64,000 nt of DNA from Trichodelitschia bisporula (GCA_010356995.1 ML996688.1:1834579-1898578), one strand, 5' to 3'. Shown: positions 20,020 to 33,063, counted from the first letter of the stretch. Program-made: numbers and translations. Notes: generated by a model not told the origin, from the letters alone.

Positions 20020-21357
20020 AAGCGGAGGAGATAATATGGGAGGGAGTTGGGTTGGAAGTCTGGATGGAGGACGGGTGGAAAGAGGAGATGAAGTCGGCGG
20101 AGGTGAGAGCGGAGGCCGTGCGCCAAGGGAAATGAGACGGGAGGGAACTGGGGGGATTGGGATGGTCGATTTTTGTCACACAGTTCATCATCTCTTTATC
20201 AGATCTACGACTACGTTGAATGTACACATATTTGCCTCGCTGTTGTTGAATGTGTACTATGGTATGTGCTGCTAGAGATGGTGTTGTTTGAAGTCGGTGG
20301 TCGGACATCGGGCGACCCTGAATATCGTGTGCACTCTTGATGCAGTTCGAAGCAAGCAGATGGGAAAAACATTGAGAGTTCAAGTTTCGAGTCCGAACAT
20401 ATCGAATTTATGGTCAAGTCCTGCAGTACGTCTATTCCCCTCCCCTCCCCCTGTTGAGCGGGAGCTCGACTGACGTCCGAAGCAGATCGCGAAGTGTATC
20501 TCAGTATCTATCAGCAGTTAATCCTTCAGCTATGTACCCGTATGGCACTGTCGACTAAGCTCAGTCCTGTCCAAGGGCAGAACCGGGTCCTTACCCGCTT
20601 CGCCTTTACCATGGGATGGGTGACTAGATAGTGCATCAATGCACGATGCCTTCATTGTCCCCGCTACCAGAGCCACCGGAACGGCATTTCCCCATGTTCA
20701 TGATGCCTTCACGATGACGACTTCCAACAATGACACCCTGTTGAAGACATTTAACCTTCAAATTCTCCTACCATCCAGCTTCCTACACCAACATCCACAC
20801 CAAATTGCTCACAACGGTGAGCGGCCATAGGAACTACTTCGCAACAATTTCTACGATTTCGCAGGGCCTGCTGTAAGTTATTGCTTTGATTTGCACTCTG
20901 TTAACTGACGCTTGTGCAGGTTAATTCCGATAGTAAACTCCGTAGGCAATATCCAAATCCCAATACTACGTTGAAATGTACGGGACTAACACCTCTGTCG
21001 TGGCATCTCCAAGCCGGATTCGTCAGATGAGAACTGTCCTTTAAATGACTGAGCTACCTCCCTATATCTAGGCATATACAAAGTCTCACTTCAATGGTAA
21101 GCATCACATCCTCAGCCTGATTTTTCATGAACTCAGATTCCATTGAACACCTAGATACAAATCGCAATGCTATCCCACCACAGTATCAAATATTCCGGGT
21201 ATCATCATCCATATTTTTTATCGTCGAGTCGTCATCAGTCATCAGTCATCACGTATACCATCAGGTTAACGCCAGCAGCCTGTCAACATATACCGTAAGG
21301 TGAACATCAACAGCCTGTCAACATCAACCATCCGGCAACCCCAGCAGCCCGCACCAT

Positions 21358-24300
21358 CTACCACCCATAGCTCTCACAGCGATTGAGCCAAGCAGTAGCA
21401 AACAGAACACGCCATTCATCAGCCCCCATCTTCTCCGGATTCTTCCACATGCCCACCTCCTTCGAGTTCGCCAGGTACTGGCGCGCAACATCCGCCGCCG
21501 TCTGTCCGAGATCACGATCCTTGAACGCCTGACGGAGTTCCTGCTGCACCTGCGAGTGGTGGTACATGCGGAGACGGGATTCCTGCGCATCTGCGGGGTC
21601 GGGCCACATGTGCGTGCCGATGAGCGAGGCGAAGGGGTTGGTGCTCGAGGGCTCCTGCGGGGCGACCTTGGCGAGGTTGCCGGTCGCGTTGACCATGATC
21701 TGAGATGGGTGGCTGTTTATGGCCGGAATGATGCCGGGCATCGAGTGGAACGTGCCGTAAGGGAACAGCGTCGCGAGATTGGCGTTGTCACCGCCCAGAT
21801 CGCCATCGAGATCCGGAGGAGGGCCGACGGGATCCGGAACCTTGACGACTCCCTCGAAAGCGAAGTTATCCGTGCCAGTGGGGGAGGTGGAGTCCGGAAC
21901 GCTAAAGTGGTGACCGGGATGCGGCTCGCCCACTTCCTTGGGACTCTTGTGCTTCACAATCTTGACGAGGTTCTTGAAGGAGAAGTCGCTCTTCTTGGAA
22001 GGGGCATCGCTCGGCGCCTCACTCGGCTTAGAGGAAGCCTCGCTCTGGCGCTTGGGGCCACCGAACACGGGAGCGGCGCCTTCGTTTGCATCGTCGTACT
22101 GGAAAGCGAGCAATGCTTCCTTGTCATCGGCGTCGATCGTGATGTTGCCCTTGGGATTGTTAAGATTCTCTGGGAACAGGCCCGCGGAGTTGCTAGAAGT
22201 GCTCACATCGCTCTGAGACTTCTTGAAGATCCCCAGGACTTTCTTCGCACCCTCAACCAGAGCGGCCTTCTTTTTGCTCTTTCCGCCATTCTCGGTGCCC
22301 TTCTCTTCGTGGTCGCCATCGTAGTCGTACGGGATGGTCGCCTGGCTGCTAAAGGACGAGACCTTGAGCTCGGATTCCGCACCAGCCCTAGGCGTCGCAA
22401 TGTGATGCTGGGACGGCGAGTTCGAATTGAACGGCTTTTCGTCATGGCTGACTTTGCTGTCACCCGGATTGCCGAACAGTTGGCGGGACATCGGGTTCGA
22501 CTCACTGAGCTTTCCGTCACCGATGGCCACGTTGTCCTCCGGAAGAGCGACCGCTTGGCGGCACATCGGGTGTACCGTGATGATACCTCCTCCATGGTTG
22601 ACTATCGTGTCATCTTTCGCTAGCAGGACCGGCTTCCCATGCACATCACAGAACTTGCGCTTACGGCTCTGCGGCTCCACATACGGGGTTGCCTTACCGA
22701 GCTCAGGGAGCTGCTTTTGAGTGTCCGTGGTGAGGGGCGAGTAGACAACGGTGTTGCCGCTACCCGCAGCGCCCGCACCCAAGGTGCCGTATGGGCCCAT
22801 CGGCGGCATCAGAAAACCGTTGTCTGCAATCTCGTTGGTAGCTCCCAGGCTCACTCCGTTGCCTTCAATGTCGTTGGTAACTCCCTGGCTCATTTCGATG
22901 TCCATGGCCTGACCGTTGACGGCTCCATCGTCCCCTTCGTGGTCCACGGTGACCCAGTCCATATCATCATCGGCAACCGGCTCCGGCTTGGGCTTGTGGA
23001 CGACAGTGGCAGTGCTAGGAGAGGCGAAAACTCCGCGGTCACCGTCAGCGCTCTTCGGGCCGAGAAAGCGATCAATCTCGAAGTCGATAGCCGACGACGA
23101 GTCCTCTGCATCTTGGACTCCCAACTCAACTCCGTGCGGGCTGTCAACAACGGCGTGGGCGCTCTTGGAAGTACTCATGTTGCAGTGGATGCCATAGGAA
23201 TTGAGCTGACTTCCAGGCTCGTGGATGGAGTTCTCCGGCTCACTCTGATCGGCATTCGATTCGCGCAGACGCTTGATTATGTCGGTAATGGCCAGCGCCT
23301 CCTTCGGCTCCTCGCTCGAGCTGGAATTTGCAGTCGCATTGAGGTAGGCTTTAACAGGGAGGAACTTGCCGGACCGGCTCTGAATGCCAATGCGGTCGGG
23401 CAAGCCGTTGGGGCGGCCATTGGAGACCCCCAGGACAGAGTCTGTATCGGATGCCGGGGCGTCGAACCATTCGGAAGCCTTGGGGCGGCGATCCACCTTA
23501 GCAGGCTTTTGCGACAACGCACCACCGGGCCCACCAGCAATCTTGCCATGGTACCTACGCAAGTCGCCATCTTCACGAGGCTCGCCGCGAACATAGGGCT
23601 TTACACTCGAAGGCTTTTGCGACAAAGCACCATCAGGCCCACCTACTTCCTTGCCGTGGTACCTACGCTGGTCGCCATGTTCAAGAGGCTCGCCACGAAC
23701 ATAGGACTTAGGATCATCAGTCGGACCCCCAGGCTTCTGCGACGCAGCTCCTTCCGGACCACCTTTGGCCTTGCCGTGGTACTTGCGCCAATCGCCATGC
23801 TCGAGGGGCTCCCCGCGAACGTATGACTTGATTTGTTTCTGCGAGGCAGCAGCTTTGGGACCCCCTTCCAGCTTTCCGTGGTATGTATACGACCCAGGAG
23901 TCTGGACGGGCTCACCACGCACGTAGGACTTAGGGGGGCTGTAACGGGGTTTGTTGTCGCATTTGCTGTCGCTCCTCGGGTCGTCATCGGAGCCCTGACC
24001 CTTTGAGGTGTGAACAGACTGACCAACACTCGTGCCGTCAGGGAAGATGTAGGATGCAGGCGCATCAGCCGCGGTAATAGGCTTACGGACTTCGGCACTG
24101 TCGGATTTACTTGCACCAGCCACGGGTATGCTCTTCTGAGCGCCAGAGCTGTCGGGTCCATTCAAGTCGATGAATGGGATTGCATTGTCGATATCCAATG
24201 GTGTGATATCCGACGGCGTGGATGACGACTTCGAATGGTTCCCACTAGCAGTGCGCTTGAAGCCGTACTTGCGGTCGAACTCTTCGATTTCCTTGGGCGT

Positions 24301-25505
24301 CGGGGGCAGAGGGCGCGAAGCGCTCACCTGGCGCTTGGAGGGACCGGCCGTTGTCGAAGGATCAGCGCTAACCTGCGCAACTTGGTCGCCTATAATGCAA
24401 GCTTTAGCATACTTTCTCATCGCCGATGGTTGTGCAGTGGGACCCTTACCTTCACCGCTCACAGGCTCGTACGGATTGACCTTCCATGCATTCAATGCGT
24501 CGTACTCGCGGAGCATGTCGTCCCAGTGCGAATTGACCTGCTTGGCAAGCGACGATTGGGACTCTTCGCGAGCGTGGGCACCTGATTCGACACCATGGGA
24601 GTTGATTGGAGTTTCCGGCTGGTCGCCCTTGATGCCGTCGTTGGAAGCATTGGTCTTCTTATTTCCGAGGGTAGCACCCGCAATATCGGCAGACGCAAGC
24701 TTCTGCTTCAGGCTCGCGAGCTTCGAGAGCGCTTCCTCGGTCTTTTGACTGATAGAGTCCCTCTCCTTGTACTCCTGGAGCAGGGCAGACGAATCTTGAA
24801 CAACGCGCTCCTGACGCTCCCGACGCTCCTGACGCTTGTGAGCTTCTTGGACTTCCTTTTGCAGAAACTCCTGAGCCAGCTTTTGGTGCGTCTCCGAGTT
24901 TGGAATCATTACCGGCATGACCGGCAGAGGAGGCTCGTCCGATGGCTTCTTCGCAAGGGTGTGTGCGCCATTGCTAGACGCGGAAGCCGAGCGAGATCCC
25001 ATGGTGCCTAGGCTTTCGGTCAGCTCATGCCAGTTGGCATTGCGCAATGTCAGGCAAACTCACGAGGTGTAACCGAAGCTCCGGACAACTTCACTTTCTC
25101 GCGCTCGGTGCGTTCCTTTTCACGCTCCATCTCCTCGAAGCACTTGATCTTCTGAGCGACGCGCTTCTGCTCGGCATCCATCTCCGATTCTGGAACTCGA
25201 GTGAGGGCAATGTTTGCGTCTGCCTTCTCTCTCGCCGATTTCAGCAAGACCTGGAGATCGCGGTATGCCTCGCGAATCTCGAGTCCTTCCTCGGCGTTGA
25301 GCTTGTCGGGAACGGAAGCTTTCTTGCGCAAACTCTTCGGCGTGCGAGGCTGTGAGATCGAAGTGGGTGCCTTGGAGGGAATCCGTGGAACCGGGGGAAT
25401 TGGGGAATTAGCAGGATGAGTGATTGAAGAAGCTGAGCCTGTAGACTTAGGAGTGCGAATTGAAGGAGCTGAAGAATGTGAACGCAACGACCGGAACGGA
25501 GTCAT
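21358..25505 (-). CDS. Large unknown fungal protein with four 38-residue repeats
   Basis: Exons 25505-25064, 25007-24450 and 24389-21358 give 1,343 residues. The N-terminus is Ser/Pro-rich (SLRSHSSAPSIRTPKST). Next comes a charged coiled-coil stretch (EEMEREKERTEREKVK; later VQEAHKRQERRERQERVVQD). The middle holds four tandem repeats with the core (K)SYVRGEPxEHGDxRxYHGKxxGGPxGAxSQKP. Towards the end is a conserved-looking block (ESRLRMYHHSQVQQELRQAF ... AADVARQYLANSKEVGMW ... EWRVLFATAWLNRCESYGW). The 60-nt intron 24449-24390 is in phase and stop-free; its GTAAGG donor and CTAAA branch point make it convincing. A longer start at 25733 is open but low-complexity. I know of no function; it is probably a cytosolic or cortical scaffold. 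Confidence 0.75.
23490..23945 (-). repeat. Four tandem coding repeats in the large unknown protein
   Basis: Four units of about 36-40 codons, each containing YVRGEP, a YHGK block, GGP and SQK. Units 2-4 are closer to each other (EHGDWRKYHGK, EHGDQRRYHGK, EDGDLRRYHGK) than to unit 1 (TPGSYTYHGK). Confidence 0.85.
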
Positions 25506-26880
25506 GGCAGTGCTCGAAAAACTCAATGGGAACAATGGAGGGGGATGTGTGAAGGAGAGGAGAATGGCTCGAATTTCGTCACTGAGGGCCGAGCGAGCGG
25601 TGGATGGGCGGCTTGGCCGCCCGCCAAAGATCTCGAAAATGGAAGTCGCGTAGGGTCGAAGGCGGCGTATGGGGAAGTGGTGTGGGGAAGGAACGATGGT
25701 GGTACTTGCGGGGTGGTGATGGTCTGTGCGCACCGCAAGGCTGGAACTTTTTCCATTTCAGGAAGGGCACCCTTCGACGTCAACTTTTCGTTACCGTCAA
25801 GACCACGAGGCACTGGTTTTCGGCCTCCGTCTTTCGCTTGGCTGTGGAGGCTGCTGAGCATATGCTCACCGGCCACAGCTTTTTGTCATTTACAGCATCG
25901 CCAACCATCTTTTCACTCACGTCTGTGACTGAAGGACACTGTCATGCACCGCCTCATTCATCGGCCATTCTTAGCGGAGCGGCTGCGTTATCTGTTTCCA
26001 CATCTGGGATGGAAGCACAATAAACACCAGCTGCAATCTTCTCGCGCATTTGTAACTTCTTTTTATCCAGATCGGTCTCTTAACATGAAGGTGATCCCTC
26101 CGTTGTGCCCGCTGCTGCCTCTGGCTCTTTGTGCGGTATGTCCGACAAACCACCGTCTTGGACGGCAGTCATTAACCGCTTGGGCGCTTGCTTGTCGGCA
26201 TCATCATATTCCCACATTCAGGGGACTCCGCAATGGCAGAGGAGGCTGGAGAGGCGCGGATCATGCTCGTTCTGGGGCATGAGACGGTTTGGCGATGGTA
26301 CCTCCCCCCTGAAAGTGCACGTATTTTAGGCTCTAATTATAGGACAGTATTTACGAAGTCACAGACGATATTACCATTGAACAAGGCTTTGGATGTTAAT
26401 GTGGGTCAACTTCACTGCAATCAAAGTGCAGTATCATGGATTGAGAAACACTACGATCTAGAATTCAGACCACTAATTCCATATGCTCCCCATGAAAGCG
26501 ATCTACAAGTAACGTAGTCTGATCCACCCCAGCTTGCTTCCGGCCACTCATTTGTATCAGTGTGTCCCAAATAAATCTGCGAAAGAAAGCATCCCGTATC
26601 CATTCATGTTCTGAGCTGTAACCGGCAAGTTACATGAATCCATGCCTTCAAACTTCAGGTCCCCCAGCAAGCCGTTCAATGGAAAAATAACTAGGGTATG
26701 AGGATGTGTCGTTGGCGTCGCCGGTGAGGAAATGGAGGTCGTAGTGATCGCCCATTCCTAGCATCATAAGAGTCCGTCATCCCAGTATGACCCCGAGGAA
26801 AATACAGACCGCTCACGTCATCAATCGTTAATCCGTCTGGTCCGCAAATGCTCGAGTAGTAAGAAGCAGGTCGTCCTAGG
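25506..26880. other. Intergenic, no gene seen
   Basis: 1.4 kb with scattered short frames on both strands and no recognisable motif. It includes the promoter of the large repeat protein and the 3' flank of the next minus-strand gene. Confidence 0.5.
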
Positions 26881-28002
26881 CTAGTTCGCCGAGTTCTGCG
26901 ACCGATGATCCTTCTTCTGCAGATCAGCAGGCGTCGCCTTGCGCGTCCTAAACTAATCAGTACCAATCTATCAACGATCTGGATGCCGGACTTACACCTC
27001 AGTGATCTGCCCCAGGCCATGACCGTAAGAGGTCGGAAGTGGCATGCCCGCTGCCTCGTGCCAGATGTCCATGTTCATAGCAAAGGAAAGGCGACCCATG
27101 GCGTGAAGGCGCTTCAAATATTTCTGCACCTGGCTGCGGCTCTTGATAACTTTGGTCGAAATGACGCCGGGATGATTAACTGTTTTGCGTCAGTGCACTG
27201 CGGAGAGGACAAGGCAAAACTTACTGAGCATGTGAAGACGGCTCTTTGGCTGCAGATTGGTACGACGAGTGCGCTTGTGATGGGGAGCATCATCGGCCTC
27301 CTCCGTGTCATCACGACGGCGCTTCTTCAACTCCTTCTTTGCATCCATGTGCGCGCGATAAGCAAGGCAAAACTGTTCTTGAGCCTGGGCGTAGGTGTCA
27401 TCGGTGAATTGATTCACCACCCAGCTCGGGAAGTAGAGGCTGTCGCTCTCCTCGTCCCCCTCATGCTCAACAATCCTCTTGAAGTTCAGGCCGCCTTCTT
27501 TAATAAGCAGGTGCCTAAATCCCCTCTTGTCCTGTTTAATGAACAGGAGGCTCATCCGACGCTCGTCGAACTGAATGGCCCGCACCATGTTCTTCTTGAA
27601 TTGGTCGCGGAGCAGCGCCATGTCAGGAAGGATGGAATCGGCAGCACCAATGTCGCTGTTCTGAGCCGCAGCCACGTAAATCTTCGAGAGCCGAATCATC
27701 TGAGTCCGAGCCTCGTACGCAACCCACTGGTACTCCATCGCGCGGGTCTTGGCCTCCTCAGCCGACTTAAAGCGTGTGATCATGCCGCTAACGCTGGGGA
27801 TGCGATCCTCCTCGACTTCAACCAAGCCGCGCCAGCCCTTGCCGAAGGTGCCAACAGTCTCCTTGAGGCGTTCAATGTAGGCCTCTGCGCGGCGGACGAG
27901 AGCCTGCTGGGCCCTGGTCGACCCATGCTCGCCGATTTTGAAGCGGGCGGCGGTGAGCTCGAGCCTGTTGACCTGCTGGTAGATCTTCTGAAGGGGAGCC
28001 AT
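26881..28002 (-). CDS. Unknown conserved-looking protein with nuclear localisation motif
   Basis: Exons 28002-27225, 27179-26996 and 26947-26881 join in phase to 342 residues. Introns are 45 and 48 nt. The N-terminal two thirds are helical and charged (IYQQVNRLELTAARFKIGEHG, YIERLKETVGTFGKGW). The middle has FIKQDKRGFRHLLIKEGG. A bipartite basic signal (KKELKKRRRDD...HHKRTRR) points to the nucleus. The C-terminal exon pair codes VIKSRSQVQKYLKRLHAMGR and a polar tail. I do not recognise the family. The frame stays open 256 codons upstream of Met 28002, but that stretch is low-complexity leader. A CDS is likely; function unknown. Confidence 0.7.
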
Positions 28003-29538
28003 TGTGATGAGATTGAAGAGGGGGAGGATGGTGTGGTGGCGGTGAAGAGAGAGATGTTGTGGTGCGTGGTGGTGGGGAGGTTGTTTGTGAGGAAGTGGAT
28101 GGCGGCGGCGGAGTGAAAGAGGAGAATGTGGTGGCTGATGATGGTGAGGATGATGAGTGCCAGTAGGCAACTTCAGGAGGCGATGTGGTGGTGGGCAGGT
28201 GGTTGAAAGCAGTGAGGATGCTAGGGTTGCAGTTGTGTTGTGGTGTTGCACTGGAGAGGAAGGGAGAAGGTTTGAAAAGGGCGGAGGATTTCTTTTAAAG
28301 AGGACACCGAGGACGCCGAGGACACCTTGCTCGTGGACGTGTTGTGGAAGTGACAGCGCCGTGAATTCTTCTGGCTTCTGTGGTGTTTTGGAGGTTGCTG
28401 CTTGGCGCGAGCGAATAGTTATTGTCCGGTCTCTCTGGTGTTTTTGATGTTGCTGCTTGGCAAGGAGCGAATGGTGATTTCCCGGCTCTTGGAGGTCTTC
28501 CGTCCTGGTCAGGTGGACGCCGGCTTGGGAGATCATGAGGGCCCAAGACCTTGAGTTCCCAAGATAGATAGACTGCGTCCTCAGACACAGCAAGACGCAG
28601 CCTTCCATATGCCCAGAAGCGGTCTCCTTTCCCGAAAATATGTCTCTTTTATCGTGGAACATGTTGATTAGCAACCTCTGAGAAGGCTGTGAATTCTCCC
28701 GTTCCCAACCCTCTTTCCGTTGATGAAATTTCCAGCAGTTGTATAGCAGTTGGCGCAGGCTGTTAATCAACCGAGCACCTGGTAGCTCTTTCCGATATCA
28801 GCAACGTAACGCATGGTGATATATAGCTGGAAGTGTACCATATATAGTCATCTGGAGTACAAAGTACTGAAAAGGTTGCTGCTGAGTTCAGTAGCCCCAG
28901 CTGAAGTTGGGTGTACTTATGTACTTGAATAGCTTAGGCAATCGCAGAGATTGAGATGGAATTGAATCGATGGTCACGAAGATAGAGACAACTACAAAGA
29001 ACGACCTAAGGCGCTTGGTCTTTGGGTATATTGAGCATTTACGACCGATTTTCCAAACCCATCCATCAACCACTGTTTGCCAACTCCTCCGCATACTCAT
29101 ATGCCAACATCCTCTAACAGGTCTGTCTTCGCACGATAGCCTTTTGCAACCTGATACCCTTTCCAAGGTCTACCATGAGTAGTTAAAACCTGCATAATAG
29201 GAAAGTATACTTAGAAATACAGATGTAGCGAAGATGTAAAAAGAAGATGACGTGTAGTCGGACAAGGCTGAGATGGTGGAATTAAGGTTGCCATCCCTGT
29301 CGGCTCAAACAATCACGTGAAGGAGGCATCTACTCTTGCTATACTCTCACATCGAACAGCTTCAGTCGACGTCCAATGGCTTTATTTCTCAAGCGTATAA
29401 GATTCAAAATGTATTCCTATGCGATACATCGTCGAACGTTTCACAATGTCACGTGACCGATGACGGAAGACCACGTCCGGAGCTCTATCCAACTCTCACC
29501 CCCCAAAACCCCCTCCTCACAACCTCCCACCCCTCACA
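28003..29538. other. Intergenic, divergent promoters
   Basis: No gene supported. The stretch nearest 28003 is GT/GA-rich on the plus strand (CA/CT-rich leader on the minus). A short tandem duplication lies at 28379-28493. Confidence 0.5.
28379..28493 (+). repeat. Two tandem 57-bp imperfect repeats
   Basis: TGTGGTGTTTTGGAGGTTGCTGCTTGGC... at 28379 and TCTGGTGTTTTTGATGTTGCTGCTTGGC... at 28436, each followed by AGCGAAT and a CCGG(T/C)TCT word. Confidence 0.7.
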
Positions 29539-30658
29539 ATGTCTCCTCCCCCCTCAAAACCCATCCACATCCTCTTCGTCGGCGCCGGCGCCGTCGGCTG
29601 CTTCTACGCCTCACGCCTGCACTCCGTACGCCCACCCCCCCACTCCCCAATCCCCCAACTCACATATCCAGCCCTCCTCCCGCATCCTCGTCTCCCTCGT
29701 CTGCCGCTCCAACTACCGCGCCATCGCCTCCTCAGGCGTGCACATGAAAACGCATACCTTCGGCGACTACCACTTCGCCCCGCACGCCGTATACTCCTCC
29801 ATCGCGCACGCCGCCAGCTCGTCCGACGCTCCGGCTGAGGGATGGAATTACATCGTCGTCACGACGAAGGCGCTCCCCGACGTCACCGATGACGCGCGGG
29901 ACATTGAGCCGCTGGTGCGGCGCGGCGCGGACGGGAAGACGGCGATAGTGCTCATTCAGAACGGCGTGGGCGTGGAGGAAGCGCACCGCGCACGGTTCCC
30001 AAGGAATCCGCTTATTAGTGCGGTTACGGTTATTAGTGCGGAGCAGATCAGTCATGGCGTTGTGAGGCAGAACCGCTGGACGAGGATAAGTCTGGGCCCG
30101 TACTCGGATGGGCTGGGTGGGCGGACGGAGGAGGCGCGCGAGTTGGTGCGCGTGGGCGGCGAACGCACGGATGAGCTCGTGGCGTTGTTTACGGATGTGG
30201 GCAAGGTGCGCGATGCGGAGGCGTATGACGAGGTGGGGTTGCAGCATGTGAGGTGGCATAAGATCTGCATCAATGCGTCTATGAACCCGTCGGCTGTGCT
30301 GTCGGGCGGCGTGGGCAATGCGGATATGGTCCTGGACGAGGAGCTCCGGCGGCATTTGAAGGGGTGTATGGACGAGGTGTTCCTCGCCGCGCCGATGATC
30401 TTGGGAAGGCCGTTTCCTGAGAAGCTGGCGCTTCCGGAGGCTATACTGAAGAGCACGGAGCGGAATAAGGGTGGCAAGCCGAGTATGTTGCTTGATTGGG
30501 AGGCGGGCAGGCCGATGGAGTTGGAGGTCATTCTGGGGAATCCGGTGCGCATTGCCAGGCGGCATGGCGTGGAGATGCCGCGGCTGCAGAGTTTATATGC
30601 GCTGTTGAAGTCTGCGCAGCGGCAGCGCGCGACTCAGAAGACGGCGGCGAAGATGTGA
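29539..30658 (+). CDS. Ketopantoate reductase family (ApbA/PanE) oxidoreductase
   Basis: Exons 29539-29625 and 29672-30658 give 357 residues. The N-terminal Rossmann motif is ILFVGAGAVGCFYASRL (GxGxxG), split from the rest by a 46-nt intron. The C-terminal catalytic half includes QNGVGVEEAHRARFP, a GVVRQNRW-type strand, LQHVRWHKICINASMNPSAVLSG with the conserved Lys-Asn pattern, and the PSMLLDWEAGRPMELEVILGNPVR block. The family reduces 2-dehydropantoate to pantoate with NADPH (pantothenate and CoA synthesis). Fungi carry several paralogues of unknown substrate, so this copy may not be the Pan5 enzyme itself. No targeting peptide is seen. Confidence 0.88.
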
Positions 30659-31207
30659 GTAACTCGAGACGAGCCGCTGGGTGGCGACGATGGGCAGTGT
30701 TTGGTGTTTGACGCCTGTTTTGATGCTGGTGATCAAACATCTGCATTACGTCAGATGCAACACCAGCGTCTTGCTCTGCATCGTTGCGGTGAGCTTCGAT
30801 GCCGTGTATCCATCGTTCCATCCAGCCGTAGCACCCCGTACATAATCCCATCCAATCGAAACGTGGTCTCTATGAGGCTGAGTTCCCGGGCTGGCGTGCC
30901 TGAACCCCCCTCACCCCGCCGCGCCCGGAAACCCCCCGCTCGAAGCCCCCTGCTTCCGCACTAGAACTATCTCCCTACCGTAAATAGCCACACCACGCCC
31001 CCTTAGCACTCCACCACTAAACAGTCGTCAGCCATCAGCCATCACATCAGCCTCAAGACGTCGCGGCGCTGATAGAAAAAGGGGATGACCTGTCCGAATT
31101 GTTTCTCCGTCAAATACTTTCCGTCCGACCACTTTTTTTGCACCGCCTAACGAACTCTTGTAATCGCCTTTCTTCACGCTCTCTTGCCTTCCCCGTTTCT
31201 TGACATC
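30659..31207. other. Intergenic, MFS promoter
   Basis: No gene seen; a pyrimidine-rich leader (TTTCTTCACGCTCTCTTGCC) precedes the MFS start. Confidence 0.5.
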
Positions 31208-32736
31208 ATGGCCGACACTCCCGTCCCCCCCAGCGTGCGCAAACGCGTCCTGCGCGTGCTCTTCATCTCACTCCTCCTCGATCTCGTACGTTAACCCGAG
31301 TCCCTCTCACGCGAGCCAGACTAACATCCCAGATCTCCTTCACCTTCATCCTCCCCCTCTTCCCAAAACTCCTCCAATTCTACCGCACCCTCGAACCCAC
31401 CACCGGGGACTCCAACACCGTCCTCAACCGCGTCTTCACCGGCCTAAACACCTACAAAAACGCCTTCGCCCGCCCCATAAACGACAGGTACGACATCGTC
31501 CTCCTCGGCGGCGCCCTCGGCTCCCTCTTCTCCCTCTGCCAAGCCATCGCCTCCCCAATAATCGGCCTGCTGAGCGATAAATACGGCCGCCGCACCGCCC
31601 TCCTCTGGTCCATGGTCGGCAACATCCTCTCCGTAACCCTCTGGGTCGGCGCCGTCGATTTCCGCACCTTCCTAGCGTCCCGCGTCGTCGGCGGTCTCAG
31701 CGAGGGGAACGTCCAACTTGCAACCGCCATAGCGACGGATATTAGCACGCCGGAGCAGCGGGGCGCGACGATGGCGCTGGTGGGCGCGTGCTTTAGTATT
31801 GCGTTTACGTTTGGTCCGGCGCTGGGGGCGGCGTTGGCGAATATTACTACTTTTGCGGCGAATCCGTTTGCGACGGCGGCGGGGTTTAGTTTGATTTTGA
31901 TTTGTACGGAGACGCTGTATTTGTATTTTTGTCTGCCGGAGACACTCCCCGCGGCCGCGGAAGAGAAGAGCAATGAGTCTGCTAACGGACACGCCAACGG
32001 CCACGCGAAGAAAGGCAAGAAAGCGATCCCCGCGCCGCATGTGCGGACGAACAGCCACACGCTGCTCAACTTTGTGCACTTCAGCTTCATCCTCTTCTTC
32101 AGCGGCATGGAATTCAGCCTCCCCTTCATGACCTGGGATCTGTTCCAATACACCTCTTCCCAATCCGGGCGGCTCCTGGGATATATCGGGCTCGTGGCGA
32201 GCTTGATTCAGGGCGGATTTGTCCGCCGCGTGCACCCGCTGCGGGTAGTCCAGCTCGGGGTGCTGAGCTGCTCTATTGCGTTTGTCCTCTTGGGGCGGTT
32301 GGACACCCAGATGGGCCTGTATGCGGCGGCCACGCTGCTGGCGGTGACGAGCGGGACGGTAGTTACTGGCCTCAACAGCTTGAGTAGTTTTGAGGCTGGG
32401 GCGGGTGAGAGGGGGAATAAGCTTGGGAATCATCGGAGTTTTGGTGAGTTTGTCCAGCTCGGGAGACTGCGGTCGCCTTGGGATGGGTGTGGTGTGATGG
32501 GAGACAGGGGCTAACTGTGTTGTGTAGGCCAGATCGGACGCTCGCTCGGCCCGCTCATCTTCTGCACGCTGTACTGGTGGGCTGGACGGGAGGTGGCGTA
32601 TGCGGTTGGGGGCGCGGGGATGGTTGCTGTGTGTGGGCTTGTGTTTACGGCGTTGAAGATGCCGCCTGGGACGGAGGTAAAGGGACGGGTGAAGAAGGGG
32701 AAAGGGCAGGGGGAGAAGGGGAAGGTTAAGGCGTAA
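31208..32736 (+). CDS. Major facilitator superfamily transporter (MFSD10/YCR023C-like)
   Basis: Exons 31208-31285, 31333-32443 and 32528-32736 give 465 residues with about 12 predicted helices. Helix 1 is interrupted by intron 1 (LFISLLLDL / ISFTFILPLF). The MFS motif A is GLLSDKYGRRTALLW between helices 2 and 3; the motif-B-like region is ASRVVGGLSEGNVQLATAIATD. The central cytosolic loop carries a Lys/Gly/Asn linker and HVRTNSHTLL. The second half ends in FGQIGRSLGPLIFCTLYW and a Lys-rich tail. It resembles the tetracycline-transporter-like MFS group (human MFSD10, yeast YCR023C), whose substrate is uncertain. The gene is convergent with aspartokinase. Synonymous third positions are unusually GC-rich. 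Confidence 0.9.
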
Positions 32737-33063
32737 GTGGGCATCTTGCGTGATATGGGGATTGGGGGAGACTTGGGCTGGGTTTGGAGGATGGGGATGG
32801 CGAAAATGGGTAATCTAATCGCTCGCTTTGTATATGTGGGTGGGGCTTTGGTGGAGGCGGGGAGGGCATGATACTCGAGGGTTTCCAATGTGTCTTTTGG
32901 AGCGTTGACGGGGCGAATGGAATGAAGAAGCAACTTCTGGACCTCAGCAGTGTTCCATGCTATATCATTCGCGGCGCCAATGGGCACCGGCATCTATGCC
33001 GTCTATCCATAACCGAACATGGGATATCTGACCCGCCAGATGCAATCCCTCCTCCCTCCCCAT
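32737..33063. other. Convergent intergenic spacer
   Basis: 3' flanks of the MFS and aspartokinase genes; nothing else seen. Confidence 0.5.

Larger units (their letters stand above)
19094..21357. other. Gene-poor region with palindromic elements
   Basis: No protein gene supported. It contains the two foldback elements described separately. The rest (20020-21357) is lower in GC than its surroundings and shows only short, motif-free frames. Confidence 0.5.

Noticed and set aside
21556-24748. Several 130-390-codon plus-strand frames opposite the large repeat protein
   Set aside because: Shadow frames in a GC-rich gene; the minus strand carries the in-phase introns and ordered repeats.
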